NCBI GenBank assembly: GCA_021203365.1
Contig: JAJQBI010000030.1
Span: 159,680 to 223,679 of the forward strand
DNA from: Clostridiales bacterium
GTDB taxonomy: Bacteria; Bacillota; Clostridia; Lachnospirales; Lachnospiraceae
Direction of reading: 5' to 3'
DNA: 64,000 bases
This document shows positions 8,720 through 17,744 of the stretch, piece by piece. The first letter of the stretch is position 1, and each line of letters starts with the position of its first letter. Position numbers and translations under genes: made by a program. The notes under the pieces were generated by a model. The model saw nothing but the letters and a program-made list of their open reading frames with translations, was not told where the DNA came from and made no database searches.

Positions 8720-10020
8720 GTGTCTTTAAAACCTCCTCCCTGTGAAGAATTCACGATAAACGAATCCGGGTTTCTGGAGAAACGGGTCAGCCCGCTCTTC
8801 CAGACCTGTGTGCGGTCCCCGGAAAGAACAAAGGCGCGCAGATCTGCCTTGCGGGGAACGATCTCCCCCTTATCAAATATGTTCAGATCCTCAAAATCAA
8901 TGACCTCCTGAGCGATGAAACGCCTGGGCTGGGCCTCCATCAGAGCCAGAAAGCTCTCCTTCTGCTCCTTCGTCATCTTGCTGGCAAAAACCACGCCGTA
9001 GCCTCCGGCCTCCGCCACGTCCTTGAGAACCAGACGGTCAAAATTGGCCAGAACAAATTTCTTATCCTCCTCATAAAAGGGAAGATAGGTGGGCGCGTTC
9101 TGAAGAATAGGCTCCTGCTTCAGATAATATTTAATCATCCTGGGAACAAAATAATAAATACCCTTATCGTCGGCGATCCCGTTTCCGGGCGTGTTCAGAA
9201 GCGCCACGTTCCCCTTTCGGTAAACATCAAAAATATGGGGAATTCCGATAACGGATTCAGGGTTGAAATTCATGGGATCCAGATATTCATCGGAAATCCT
9301 CCGGTAAACAGCGCCCACCTTTTCCTTCTTCCCGGAATAATCCACGAAATAGAGGGTGTCATTCTCCACGGTAAGCTCGCTTCCGTTTACCAGATGGGCT
9401 CCGGTCTTCTCCGCGAAATAGGAATGCTCAAAATACGCCGCGTTATAGCGCCCGGGGGTGAGAATCACATTAATACCGCCGGTATTCACCGCGTCCATGG
9501 TCTCCCTTAACATATCCGCGTAGTTCCGGTTGTCCTCCAGATGAAATTTCTGATAGGTCCGGGGGGAACACCGGCGGCAGAGATTGCGGGCGATCATGGG
9601 GTAGGAGGCGCCGGACGGAACCCGGAGATTGTCCTCCAGAATATACCACTCTTTGTTTTTGCCTTTTACCAGGTCAATGCCGGAAATATGGGAATACACG
9701 CCCTTTGGCGGCACGATGCCTTCACACTGAACCATGTACCCGCTGGACGCGTAGACAAAGTCCTCCGGGACCACATTGTCGCGGATGATCTTCTTCTCTG
9801 AATAGATGTCCTTCAGGAACAGATTCAGCGCGTCCACGCGCTGCGCCAGCCCTTTCTCGAGCATGTCAAATTCTTCTTTTGTGATGATCCTGGGGATCAC
9901 ATCAAAAGGAAAAAGCTGTTCCTTAAACGTATTGTTTTTGTAAATACCGAATTTCACGCCATACCTGGCAAGCAGTTCATTGATCGTATCCGAACGATCA
10001 TACAATTCCATGTCGTACAA
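8701..10020 (-). CDS. Circularly permuted type 2 ATP-grasp protein
   Basis: 439 residues of the COG2308 family (CP_ATPgrasp_2). Recognisable segments include GIDLVKGKNKEWYILEDN (about 120-140), VILTPGRYNAAYFEH, LANFDRLVLKDVAEAGGYGV (Lys and Gly-rich ATP loop near 345) and a C-terminal DLRAFVLSGD strand. ATP-grasp enzymes join a carboxylate to an amine or thiol through an acyl-phosphate; the substrate of this branch is unknown. It is first in an operon with alpha-E, transglutaminase and two M14-type genes, so the system may build and edit a small peptide-like amide. The start is TTG with GGAGG seven bases upstream; ATG at 10011 is the alternative. A strong promoter lies about 95 bases above. 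Confidence 0.87.
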   Translation of the reverse strand: MYDMELYDRSDTINELLARYGVKFGIYKNNTFKEQLFPFDVIPRIITKEEFDMLEKGLAQRVDALNLFLKDIYSEKKIIRDNVVPEDFVYASSGYMVQCEGIVPPKGVYSHISGIDLVKGKNKEWYILEDNLRVPSGASYPMIARNLCRRCSPRTYQKFHLEDNRNYADMLRETMDAVNTGGINVILTPGRYNAAYFEHSYFAEKTGAHLVNGSELTVENDTLYFVDYSGKKEKVGAVYRRISDEYLDPMNFNPESVIGIPHIFDVYRKGNVALLNTPGNGIADDKGIYYFVPRMIKYYLKQEPILQNAPTYLPFYEEDKKFVLANFDRLVLKDVAEAGGYGVVFASKMTKEQKESFLALMEAQPRRFIAQEVIDFEDLNIFDKGEIVPRKADLRAFVLSGDRTQVWKSGLTRFSRNPDSFIVNSSQGGGFKDTWVLSQ

Positions 10021-10113
10021 CTGATTTCCTCCCTCCGGTTATGTATGATAGAAAGAAAAAGGACAACGATGATTCGCCACCGGCAAAACATCCTTGTCCT
10101 TCGCTCCTTATTC

Positions 10114-10142
10114 ACTATAACAGAATATTTTTCCACTGTCAA
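10114..10142 (-). promoter_or_regulatory. Sigma-A-type promoter of the ATP-grasp operon
   Basis: Minus-strand TTGACA (10137-10142) and TATAGT (10114-10119) have a 17-base spacer, close to consensus. The leader to the TTG start is about 90 bases. Confidence 0.75.
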
Positions 10143-10217
10143 CTGCCGAAAAAAAACATTTGAGGGCGGGTGCTGACTTTTTTTAAGAAAAAAAGGAATT
10201 TGCCGGTTTTTGCAGAA

Positions 10218-10223
10218 TATAAT
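10218..10223 (+). promoter_or_regulatory. Possible -10 box for dgt-dnaG-rpoD
   Basis: A perfect TATAAT on the plus strand, 66 bases above the dgt start, in an AT-rich spacer shared with the divergent ATP-grasp promoter. No good -35 box is seen at 16-18 bases, so the call is tentative. Confidence 0.35.
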
Positions 10224-10288
10224 TAATAAGAGACATTTTGTCGCCGCAGAAAAAATGAAAATATTTTCCGTTTGCAAAGGAAACATAT

Positions 10289-11299
10289 ATGAATATCAGA
10301 GAGAATATGGAAGAAAGAGAGACGCTTCTCCTATGTCCTTACGCCTCCCGCAGCCGGGATACCCGGGGGCGGGACCGGGCGGAGGAGGAGTGTGATGTGC
10401 GTACGGCCTACCAGCGGGACCGGGACCGTATTCTGCACTGCAAGGCATTCCGGCGCATGAAGGATAAAACACAGGTTTTTCTCGCACCTCAGGGAGATCA
10501 TTACCGAAACCGACTGACCCATACTCTGGAGGTTTCCCAGATTGCCCGGACCATCGCCCGGGCACTCCGGCTGAATGAGGATCTGGTGGAAGCCATCGCC
10601 CTGGGCCACGACCTGGGCCATACCCCTTTCGGGCACGCCGGGGAACGGGCACTGAACGCCATCCATCCGGAAGGCTTTGCCCACTACATACAGAGCGTGC
10701 GGGTGGTGGAGGTTCTGGAGAAGAACGGTGCGGGACTGAACCTGACCTGGGAGGTCCGGGATGGCATCCGCAATCACAGAACCAGCGGAAGCCCTTCCAC
10801 TCTGGAAGGACAGGTGGTCCGCCTTTCTGACAAAATCGCCTATGTCCACCATGACATGGACGACGCGCAGAGAGCCGGACTGATCACCGAGGACGATATT
10901 CCCATCACCCTTCGGATCCTTCTGGGATATACCACAAGAGAAAGGCTGAACACCTTTGTCCATGATATTATTGAGAACAGTATGGATCAGGACCAGATCC
11001 GGATGTCCGATGAGATCCACCAGGCTCTGATGGATCTGCGCTCCATCATGTTCCGCAGTGTATACAACAATCCCGCCGCAAAAAAGGAAGAGGAAAAAGC
11101 CATTAAAATGCTCACAGAGCTTTACGAATATTACATTGACCATCCGGAAGCCATGTCCGCGGAATATCTGGAAATGATCACCTGGCGCGGCCAGCCAAAA
11201 GGCCAGGTGGTCTGCGACTATCTCTCCGGCATGACCGACCAGTACTGCATGAACAAATTCCGGGAGATCTACATACCCAGAGCCTGGGAGGTTTATTAG
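10289..11299 (+). CDS. dgt: Deoxyguanosinetriphosphate triphosphohydrolase-like HD protein
   Basis: HD-domain dNTPase, 336 residues. The metal ligands are visible as His78 (RLTHTLEV), His107-Asp108 (LGHDLGHTPFGH) and a later Asp in VRLSDKIAYVHHD. The arginine-rich AYQRDRDRILH segment near the N-terminus is typical of short dGTPases. The enzyme hydrolyses dNTPs to deoxynucleoside and triphosphate, so it can affect dNTP pools for replication. It ends one base before dnaG, and this dgt-dnaG-rpoD order is common in Clostridia. The ATG at 10289 follows AAAGGA; ATG at 10307 is possible. Confidence 0.92.
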   Translation: MNIRENMEERETLLLCPYASRSRDTRGRDRAEEECDVRTAYQRDRDRILHCKAFRRMKDKTQVFLAPQGDHYRNRLTHTLEVSQIARTIARALRLNEDLVEAIALGHDLGHTPFGHAGERALNAIHPEGFAHYIQSVRVVEVLEKNGAGLNLTWEVRDGIRNHRTSGSPSTLEGQVVRLSDKIAYVHHDMDDAQRAGLITEDDIPITLRILLGYTTRERLNTFVHDIIENSMDQDQIRMSDEIHQALMDLRSIMFRSVYNNPAAKKEEEKAIKMLTELYEYYIDHPEAMSAEYLEMITWRGQPKGQVVCDYLSGMTDQYCMNKFREIYIPRAWEVY

Positions 11300-11300
11300 A

Positions 11301-13106
11301 ATGCGAAACGGCGCACGATATGACGAGGATATAATCGAGGAGGTCCGGACAAAAAACGACATTGTGGACGTGATTTCCCAATATGTGAAGCTGACACGCA
11401 AGGGAAGCAACTATTTTGGTCTGTGTCCTTTTCACAACGAGAAATCCCCCTCCTTCTCCGTATCCCCCTCAAAGCAGATGTATTACTGCTTCGGATGTGG
11501 GGCCGGAGGTAACATTTTTAATTTTATTATGGAATATGAGAACCTGTCCTTCGGAGAGGCTCTTTCCCGGCTGGCCCAGCGCGCGGGGGTTTCCCTGCCA
11601 AAAATCGAGTATTCCGGCAGGGCCGGGGAACAGGCACGGCGAAGAGCCGCCCTTCTGGAGATCCACAAGCTGGCGGCCGGCTATTTTTACTACCAGCTGC
11701 GCGGAAAAGACGGACGCAGTGCCCTGGATTACCTGCGGGGCCGGGAGCTGAAGGAGGAAACCATCCGGAAATTCGGCCTGGGGTACGCCGGCAGATCCGG
11801 CAGCCTGTACCGGTATCTGAAAGGAAGAAACTACAGCGACGAGCTTCTCCGGGATTCCGGACTTTTCAATGTGGACGAGCGCCGCGGAATGTATGACAAA
11901 TTCCGGGACCGGGTGATTTTTCCCATTATGGACGTGAACAGCCGGGTCATCGGCTTCGGCGGCCGGGTGATGGGTGACGGAAAGCCCAAATATCTGAATT
12001 CCCCGGAAACGGAAATCTTCGACAAAGGCCGGAATCTGTACGGACTCCACGCGGCCCGGTCTTCCCGGAAGGAGAACCTGATTCTCTGCGAGGGATACAT
12101 GGATGTGATCGCCATGCATCAGGCTGGCTTCACCAACGCCGTGGCCTCCCTGGGAACGGCCCTGACGTCCGGCCACGCCAGTCTGGTCAAGCGATACACC
12201 CGGGAAGTTCTGCTCCTCTATGACAGCGACGAGGCCGGGATCCGGGCTGCCCTCCGCGCCATTCCCATTCTCCGGGAGGCAGGGGTGAATTCCAGGGTGG
12301 TCAGCCTGAAGCCCTTTAAAGACCCGGATGAATTCATAAAGAGCCAGGGAGCACAGGCCTTTGAGGAAAGGCTTGCGCAGGCCACAGACAGCTTTCTCTT
12401 CCGCATTTATACCTGTGAAAGGGAGTTCGACATGAACACTCCCCAGGGGCAGAATGAATTTTTCCAGCAATGTGCCCGACTGCTGCTGGAGCTCTCCGAC
12501 GAGCTGGAACGGAAGCTTTACATAGAAGCCATTGTCCGGGACTATGGCAGATACGGAATCCGGGCGGAGGATCTGCGAAAGCGGGTCAACGCCCTGGCCA
12601 TAAAGGGCACGCCGGCAGAAACCCGGGTCCGTCCCATACCCGCCGGGGGCCCCGAAAAAAGGAAAAAAGAATCTGCCGGGGAAAAAGCCCAGAAGCTCCT
12701 GCTGACCTGGCTTGGCAACTGTCCTTCTGTCTTTGACACCGCAGAACAATATCTCTCGCCGGAAGATTTTGTGGTTCCTCTGTACCGCCAGGTGGCGGAG
12801 ATGCTCTTTTCCCAGCACCGCCAGGGGGATGTGAATCCCGGCCGGCTTCTGAACGCCTTCACAGACAGCGAAGAACAGCGGGAGGTAGCCGCGCTGTTTA
12901 ACACCACCCTCCACCTGGAAAATGAGGAAGAAGAGACAAGAGCCTTCACGGATGCCCTCTTCCGCGTGAAGGAAGAGAGCCTGCGGGAAAAAAGCCGCAG
13001 TCTGGACCCCTCGGACATGGAAGGGGTGAAGAAGCAGATTCAGGCAAAAAAGGATCTGGAGGAGCTGGAAAGAAAACGGCGGGAACTGCATATTTCCTTT
13101 CATTAA
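11301..13106 (+). CDS. dnaG: DNA primase
   Basis: DnaG-type primase, 601 residues, synthesising RNA primers at the replication fork. An N-terminal CHC2 zinc finger is visible (CPFHNEKSPSF at about 39, then CFGCGAGG). The catalytic core carries the TOPRIM motifs EGYMDV (about 260) and YDSDEAG (about 310). The C-terminal helicase-binding part has lower complexity and begins after a Lys/Glu-rich linker. The start codon ATG lies one base after the dgt stop, and its GGGAGG site is inside the end of dgt. Length and motif order are normal for the family. Confidence 0.97.
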   Translation: MRNGARYDEDIIEEVRTKNDIVDVISQYVKLTRKGSNYFGLCPFHNEKSPSFSVSPSKQMYYCFGCGAGGNIFNFIMEYENLSFGEALSRLAQRAGVSLPKIEYSGRAGEQARRRAALLEIHKLAAGYFYYQLRGKDGRSALDYLRGRELKEETIRKFGLGYAGRSGSLYRYLKGRNYSDELLRDSGLFNVDERRGMYDKFRDRVIFPIMDVNSRVIGFGGRVMGDGKPKYLNSPETEIFDKGRNLYGLHAARSSRKENLILCEGYMDVIAMHQAGFTNAVASLGTALTSGHASLVKRYTREVLLLYDSDEAGIRAALRAIPILREAGVNSRVVSLKPFKDPDEFIKSQGAQAFEERLAQATDSFLFRIYTCEREFDMNTPQGQNEFFQQCARLLLELSDELERKLYIEAIVRDYGRYGIRAEDLRKRVNALAIKGTPAETRVRPIPAGGPEKRKKESAGEKAQKLLLTWLGNCPSVFDTAEQYLSPEDFVVPLYRQVAEMLFSQHRQGDVNPGRLLNAFTDSEEQREVAALFNTTLHLENEEEETRAFTDALFRVKEESLREKSRSLDPSDMEGVKKQIQAKKDLEELERKRRELHISFH

Positions 13107-13145
13107 GGATAAAATATAATCACTATATGGAGGTATAGAGCACAT

Positions 13146-14276
13146 ATGGAAATGAATATGGCAAAATTCAGTGAGAAACTTGTGGAACTCCTGGAGCTTG
13201 CGAAAAAGAAGAAGAATGTTCTGGAATACCAGGAGATCAGCGACTTTTTTAAGGACACGCCTCTGGACGTGGAACAGATGGAAAAGGTTTTTGATTTCCT
13301 GGAGGCCAGCGGGGTGGACGTGCTCCGGATCTCGGAAAACAGCGGGGACGAGCTGGTTCTTGAAAATGATGATACGGAATTCGAGGCCCTGGACGAGGAA
13401 GAGGAGGTGGATCTTGAAAAGATTGACCTCTCCGTTCCGGAGGGCGTGAGCATTGAAGACCCGGTCCGCATGTACCTGAAGGAAATCGGTAAGGTCCCTC
13501 TTCTCACCGCAGATGAGGAAATTGAGCTTGCCAAACGCATGGAGCAGGGGGACGAGGACGCGAAAAAGCGCCTGGCCGAGGCCAATCTTCGTCTGGTTGT
13601 CAGCATCGCAAAGCGCTATGTAGGCCGGGGAATGCTTTTCCTGGATCTGATCCAGGAGGGAAACCTTGGACTTATCAAGGCCGTGGAAAAATTTGATTAC
13701 CGCAAAGGCTATAAATTCAGCACCTACGCCACCTGGTGGATCCGCCAGGCCATCACCCGGGCCATCGCGGATCAGGCCCGCACCATCCGGATTCCGGTCC
13801 ATATGGTGGAGACGATCAACAAGCTGATCCGGGTATCCAGACAGCTCCTCCAGGAGCTTGGGCGGGAACCTACCCCGGAGGAAATCGCGGAAGAGATGAA
13901 TATGCCTGTAGACCGTGTCCGGGAAATTCTTAAGATTTCCCAGGAACCGGTTTCTCTGGAAACCCCCATCGGCGAGGAGGAGGACAGCCATCTGGGCGAT
14001 TTTATCCAGGATGACAACGTTCCGGTGCCGGCGGAGGCAGCCGCCTTCACCCTCCTCAAGGAACAGCTCACAGAGGTGCTCAGCACCCTTACCGACCGGG
14101 AACAGAAGGTTTTAAGACTTCGTTTCGGCCTGGACGACGGCCGGGCCAGAACCCTGGAAGAGGTGGGCAAGGAATTTAACGTTACCAGAGAACGAATCCG
14201 TCAGATCGAGGCGAAGGCACTGCGAAAGCTCCGCCATCCAAGCCGCAGCCGCAAGCTGAAGGATTATCTAGATTAA
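13146..14276 (+). CDS. rpoD: Primary sigma factor RpoD (SigA)
   Basis: Vegetative sigma-70 factor, 376 residues. It has a short acidic region 1.1, then region 1.2 ([11 protein letters not shown]), region 2 ([15 protein letters not shown], then [13 protein letters not shown] for -10 recognition), region 3, and region 4 ending with the helix-turn-helix [18 protein letters not shown]. It binds core RNA polymerase and reads -35/-10 promoters like those listed here. It follows dnaG by 39 bases with GGAGG 12 bases above the first ATG; ATG at 13158 is an alternative start. A long bidirectional hairpin follows. Confidence 0.98.
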   Translation: MEMNMAKFSEKLVELLELAKKKKNVLEYQEISDFFKDTPLDVEQMEKVFDFLEASGVDVLRISENSGDELVLENDDTEFEALDEEEEVDLEKIDLSVPEGVSIEDPVRMYLKEIGKVPLLTADEEIELAKRMEQGDEDAKKRLAEANLRLVVSIAKRYVGRGMLFLDLIQEGNLGLIKAVEKFDYRKGYKFSTYATWWIRQAITRAIADQARTIRIPVHMVETINKLIRVSRQLLQELGREPTPEEIAEEMNMPVDRVREILKISQEPVSLETPIGEEEDSHLGDFIQDDNVPVPAEAAAFTLLKEQLTEVLSTLTDREQKVLRLRFGLDDGRARTLEEVGKEFNVTRERIRQIEAKALRKLRHPSRSRKLKDYLD

Positions 14277-14336
14277 AGGCAGGAACCTGTACGACGCCTT
14301 ACAGACACCAGAGCTTCCCCTCTCTGGATACATAAA

Positions 14337-14378
14337 AAGACCGCTCCGCGGCTGAATTTTTCAGTCCGGAGCGGTCTT
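14337..14378. terminator. Bidirectional terminator between rpoD and the esterase gene
   Basis: A perfect 12-bp stem AAGACCGCTCCG with CGGAGCGGTCTT encloses an 18-base loop that contains a second 5-bp stem (CTGAA/TTCAG). An A-rich run precedes it, giving U-rich RNA on the minus strand. It separates two convergent genes. Confidence 0.8.
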
Positions 14379-14386
14379 CAGTCATC

Positions 14387-15448
14387 TCAAAGGTTTGCGT
14401 CCAGGAATTCCTTTACTTTTTCCAGTTCCTCGTCGGTGTACATAATGTCACCCGCATGTCCGGAATCCTTTACGGTATGGAAGGTCACATTTTCTTCCCC
14501 AAGGACCCTGCAGGCCGTCTCATAGAGATCCTGAGACTGAAGGATGGGAACTGTAATGTCGCAGTCTCCGTGGGCGATCCAGATCTTCATCCCGCTGTCC
14601 GCCAGGTTTTCCTCCACATAGGTATGGGGATTGCAGTACGCCAGCTCCTCCTCCGTCATCTCGCTGGTATTCTGACGAAGCCAGTAGGATTCCACGTCCT
14701 CGTACCCTTCCAGGATATCCACATCCAGCCAGGAATTGGCGATCTTTATGATAAAGCGCGGAATCCCAAGCTCATCCCACTGGTCCTCCATTGTCCCAAG
14801 CTCAATGCAGCCGTAAAAGTCCACCAGTACATCCACCGAGGCGGAAATATTTTCCTCCTGCTCCTCCTCTCCCACATAGGGGAGGTCTGTAAATTCCTCA
14901 TCGTTGGTCACCGCGGCCATCACCGCCAGGTAACCTCCGGCGGACTCTCCCCAGATCGCCACATGCTCCGCGTCGTAGCCATAGGTGTCGGCATGGGCCC
15001 GCAGATACCGGACGGCTGCTTTCACATCCTGTACCGCGGCCGGATAGGCCGCCTCCTGGGCCAGGCGATAATTCACCGTGGCGCAGGCGTACCCGTGATC
15101 CCGGAAATAGCGGTACATCAGCTGCGCCTGCCGGGACTGCTGATCATTGGAAATAAAACCGCCGCCGTGAACCAGAACAAAAAGCTTCGGATTCTCCACA
15201 TCGGAGGGGACATAGAGATCCAGAACGTCCGAATCGGAAACTTCAGAATACTGCACTCCCAGATAACTCTCTCCCCCGTCCCACGAAGTAGATTCATCCA
15301 TATCGATCTTTTTCGCGGTAAGGTTGCGAAACACGATGTAAGTGGTGCTGTGATTCACGGCCAGAATCACCCCCACAAGAATCAGGATACACAAAACCAC
15401 AATCAGTATGACACGGCCCGCGTGTCTTTTCTTTTTCATTTTATCCAT
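14387..15448 (-). CDS. Membrane-anchored alpha/beta hydrolase (esterase/lipase, HSL-like)
   Basis: 353 residues with a single N-terminal membrane anchor (about 13-32, rich in Ile, Leu and Val, after a Lys/Arg cluster), so the catalytic domain should be outside the cell. The oxyanion motif VHGGGFIS, the nucleophile GESAGG and the C-terminal pair HGDCDITVP and KDSGHAGD give Ser-Asp-His. The order fits the hormone-sensitive-lipase/BD-FAE-like esterases that act on short acyl or acetyl esters, often on carbohydrates. The substrate is unknown. The gene is monocistronic, flanked by terminators. The start ATG follows AAAGGG; an ATG three codons later is possible. Confidence 0.85.
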   Translation of the reverse strand: MDKMKKKRHAGRVILIVVLCILILVGVILAVNHSTTYIVFRNLTAKKIDMDESTSWDGGESYLGVQYSEVSDSDVLDLYVPSDVENPKLFVLVHGGGFISNDQQSRQAQLMYRYFRDHGYACATVNYRLAQEAAYPAAVQDVKAAVRYLRAHADTYGYDAEHVAIWGESAGGYLAVMAAVTNDEEFTDLPYVGEEEQEENISASVDVLVDFYGCIELGTMEDQWDELGIPRFIIKIANSWLDVDILEGYEDVESYWLRQNTSEMTEEELAYCNPHTYVEENLADSGMKIWIAHGDCDITVPILQSQDLYETACRVLGEENVTFHTVKDSGHAGDIMYTDEELEKVKEFLDANL

Positions 15449-15614
15449 CCCTTTCTCTCTTCTCCCACAGACGAAGCGTGGAGCAAATTGCCTGTCTGCA
15501 CTTAAAGGCGTCTTTCATCCTCGCCGCTCCCCAGGTGGGAACGTATACTGAAATCTTCTCTTTAAAACACACTGGAATCCTCCACACACCCCGTCAGGTA
15601 CCGTATATGAAAAC

Positions 15615-15642
15615 TGTGCAGAACGCCGCAAGCGCCTGCACA
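15615..15642 (-). terminator. Terminator of the gap-pgk-tpiA operon
   Basis: A 7-bp stem TGTGCAG/CTGCACA with a GC-rich 14-base loop, followed on the minus strand by GTTTTC. It lies about 28 bases past the tpiA stop. The rest of the spacer up to the esterase leader (15449-15614) shows nothing else I can name. Confidence 0.5.
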
Positions 15643-15669
15643 ATCTTCAGATCACTCTTTCACCTGTTT

Positions 15670-16419
15670 TTATTTATAGCAGACGATCTTGCCAAAATCT
15701 GCCTTCAGGCTGGCTCCGCCTACCAGGCCTCCGTCGATGTCCGCCTGTGCAAAAAGCTCTGCGGCATTTCCTGCGTTCACGGATCCGCCATACTGAATGC
15801 GGATAGCCTGCGCAGTGGCCTCGTCATACACCTCAGCGATGCAGGCCCGGATTCCGGCGCAAACCTCTTCCGCCTGCTCTGTGGTGGCTGTCTTGCCGGT
15901 GCCGATGGCCCAGATGGGCTCGTAGGCGATAACAAGGATCTTTGCCTGATCCGCAGTCACTCCCTGAAGTCCGATCTTCACCTGCTGGCGAATGAAATCC
16001 ATGGTCACTCCCTGCTCTCTCTGCGTCAGAGTCTCGCCGCAGCACATAATCGGGGTAAGTCCATGCTCCAGAGCCTTGAGAACCTTCTTGTTCACGGTCT
16101 CATCGGTCTCCGCGAAATACTCTCTTCTCTCTGAGTGGCCGATCACCACATATTTTACACCCGCGTCTGTCAGCATATTCGGGGAAATCTCACCGGTGTA
16201 GGCACCCTTCTCCTCATAATACATATTCTCGGCGCCAACCTGAATATTGGTTCCCTTTACAGCTTCCACAACCGGAATGATATCGATGGCCGGAACACAG
16301 AAAACAACATCCGCATCCTCGTTTCCAACAAGGGGCTTCAGAGTCTCAACCAGGGCGACCGCCTCGGTGGGAGTCATGTTCATTTTCCAGTTTCCAGCAA
16401 TAATTTTCTTTCTCGCCAT
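15670..16419 (-). CDS. tpiA: Triose-phosphate isomerase
   Basis: Interconverts dihydroxyacetone phosphate and glyceraldehyde 3-phosphate; 249 residues, the usual length. Asn and Lys of the active site lie in GNWKMN at the N-terminus. The catalytic His is in VIGHSERR, Glu in [11 protein letters not shown], and the phosphate loop is [10 protein letters not shown]. It is the last gene of the glycolytic block gap-pgk-tpiA and begins 31 bases after pgk, with AAGGAG about ten bases above the ATG. Confidence 0.98.
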   Translation of the reverse strand: MARKKIIAGNWKMNMTPTEAVALVETLKPLVGNEDADVVFCVPAIDIIPVVEAVKGTNIQVGAENMYYEEKGAYTGEISPNMLTDAGVKYVVIGHSERREYFAETDETVNKKVLKALEHGLTPIMCCGETLTQREQGVTMDFIRQQVKIGLQGVTADQAKILVIAYEPIWAIGTGKTATTEQAEEVCAGIRACIAEVYDEATAQAIRIQYGGSVNAGNAAELFAQADIDGGLVGGASLKADFGKIVCYK

Positions 16420-16450
16420 TTTGATTCTCTCTCCTTATATCGTACTGTTT

Positions 16451-17644
16451 TTATTTGTCGTTGGCCGCGGCTACACCCGGAAGCTCCTTGCCTTCCAGGA
16501 ATTCCAGGGACGCCCCGCCGCCGGTGGAAATATGGGTCATCTTATCGCCATATCCAAGAATGTTCACTGCCGCCGCGGAGTCGCCGCCGCCGATAATGGT
16601 GATGGCATCGGTATCCGCAAGAGCTTTGGCAATGGCCTCCGTGCCATGGGCAAAGTTGGGCATCTCAAAGCAGCCCATGGGTCCGTTCCACACAACCGTC
16701 TTCGCATCCTTCACCGCATCCGCAAAGATCTTCTCTGTCTCCGGTCCGATGTCCAGACCCTGCCAGTCATCCCCGATCTCACCGGCGGGAACGATCTGAG
16801 AATTGCAGTCGTTGGAGAAAGCATCGCCGATCTTGCTGTCCACAGGAAGAAGAAGCTTCACGCCCTTCTCCTCCGCCTTCTTGATCATCTCAAGCGCGTA
16901 CTGAAGATAGTCATCCTCGCAGAGAGATTTGCCGATCTTTCCGCCCTGAGCCTTGCTGAAGGTGTAGGACATGCCGCCGCCGATAATAAGAACATCCACC
17001 TTGTCAAGAAGGTTGTTGATCACGGAAATCTTGCTGGAAACCTTCGCGCCGCCAAGGATGGCCACAAAAGGTCTCTTGGGATTGTCCACCGCGTTTCCAA
17101 GGAAGTCGATCTCTTTCTGCATCAGATATCCAACAACCGCGGTATCCACATATTTGGTAACGCCCACATTGGAACAGTGCGCTCTGTGAGCGGTTCCAAA
17201 GGCATCATTTACAAATACGTCACACAGAGAAGCAAGCTCCTGGCTGAAAGCGTCGCCGTTCTTGGTCTCCTCCACACGATAACGGGTGTTCTCAAGAAGG
17301 ATTACATCTCCGTCCTGCATGGCCTCCACGGCCGCTTTTGCATTGGGTCCTACAACCTCCGGATCCGCCGCGAACTTAACTTCCTGTCCCAGAAGCTCGG
17401 TAAGACGCGCGGCTACAGGGGCAAGAGAAAGCTCCGGCTTCGGCTCACCCTTGGGCTTGCCCAGATGGGAGCAGAGGATGATTCTGCCGCCGTCCGCGAT
17501 CAGCTTCTTAATGGTTGGAAGAGCGGCAACCAGACGGTTCTCATCTGTGATCTTTCCATTCTGAAGAGGAACGTTAAAGTCACATCTCACCAGGACTTTC
17601 TTTCCTTTTACATTAATATCATCAACTGTTTTCTTGTTCAGCAT
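16451..17644 (-). CDS. pgk: Phosphoglycerate kinase
   Basis: Makes ATP from 1,3-bisphosphoglycerate; 397 residues. The signature [11 protein letters not shown] is at about 18-28 and the nucleotide-binding GGGDSAAAV near the C-terminus. The reading frame is open for 20 codons further upstream, but the ATG at 17644 has GGAGG eight bases before it and gives the family's standard N-terminus, so I start there. A strong hairpin in the spacer separates it from gap. Confidence 0.98.
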   Translation of the reverse strand: MLNKKTVDDINVKGKKVLVRCDFNVPLQNGKITDENRLVAALPTIKKLIADGGRIILCSHLGKPKGEPKPELSLAPVAARLTELLGQEVKFAADPEVVGPNAKAAVEAMQDGDVILLENTRYRVEETKNGDAFSQELASLCDVFVNDAFGTAHRAHCSNVGVTKYVDTAVVGYLMQKEIDFLGNAVDNPKRPFVAILGGAKVSSKISVINNLLDKVDVLIIGGGMSYTFSKAQGGKIGKSLCEDDYLQYALEMIKKAEEKGVKLLLPVDSKIGDAFSNDCNSQIVPAGEIGDDWQGLDIGPETEKIFADAVKDAKTVVWNGPMGCFEMPNFAHGTEAIAKALADTDAITIIGGGDSAAAVNILGYGDKMTHISTGGGASLEFLEGKELPGVAAANDK

Positions 17645-17686
17645 CTCATGTGCCTCCTTAAAAAAATAACTTATTCTCATACCCGA

Positions 17687-17719
17687 AAAGGGTCCGGTCC
17701 TCACCAGACCGGACCCTTT
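17687..17719 (-). terminator. Hairpin between gap and pgk (partial terminator or processing stem)
   Basis: A perfect 13-bp stem AAAGGGTCCGGTC/GACCGGACCCTTT with a 7-base loop, 25 bases after the gap stop. No T-run follows immediately on the minus strand; a run of seven T appears about 20 bases later, just before the pgk ribosome binding site. It may reduce read-through or stabilise the gap mRNA end. Confidence 0.6.
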
Positions 17720-17744
17720 CTTGAGTCTATTCTCCTGCTATAGT

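Noticed and set aside
11469..13991. 840-codon minus-strand open frame opposite dnaG and rpoD
   Set aside because: It covers two certain genes on the other strand. Long antisense frames are common in this GC-rich coding DNA, and the translation has no recognisable domain.
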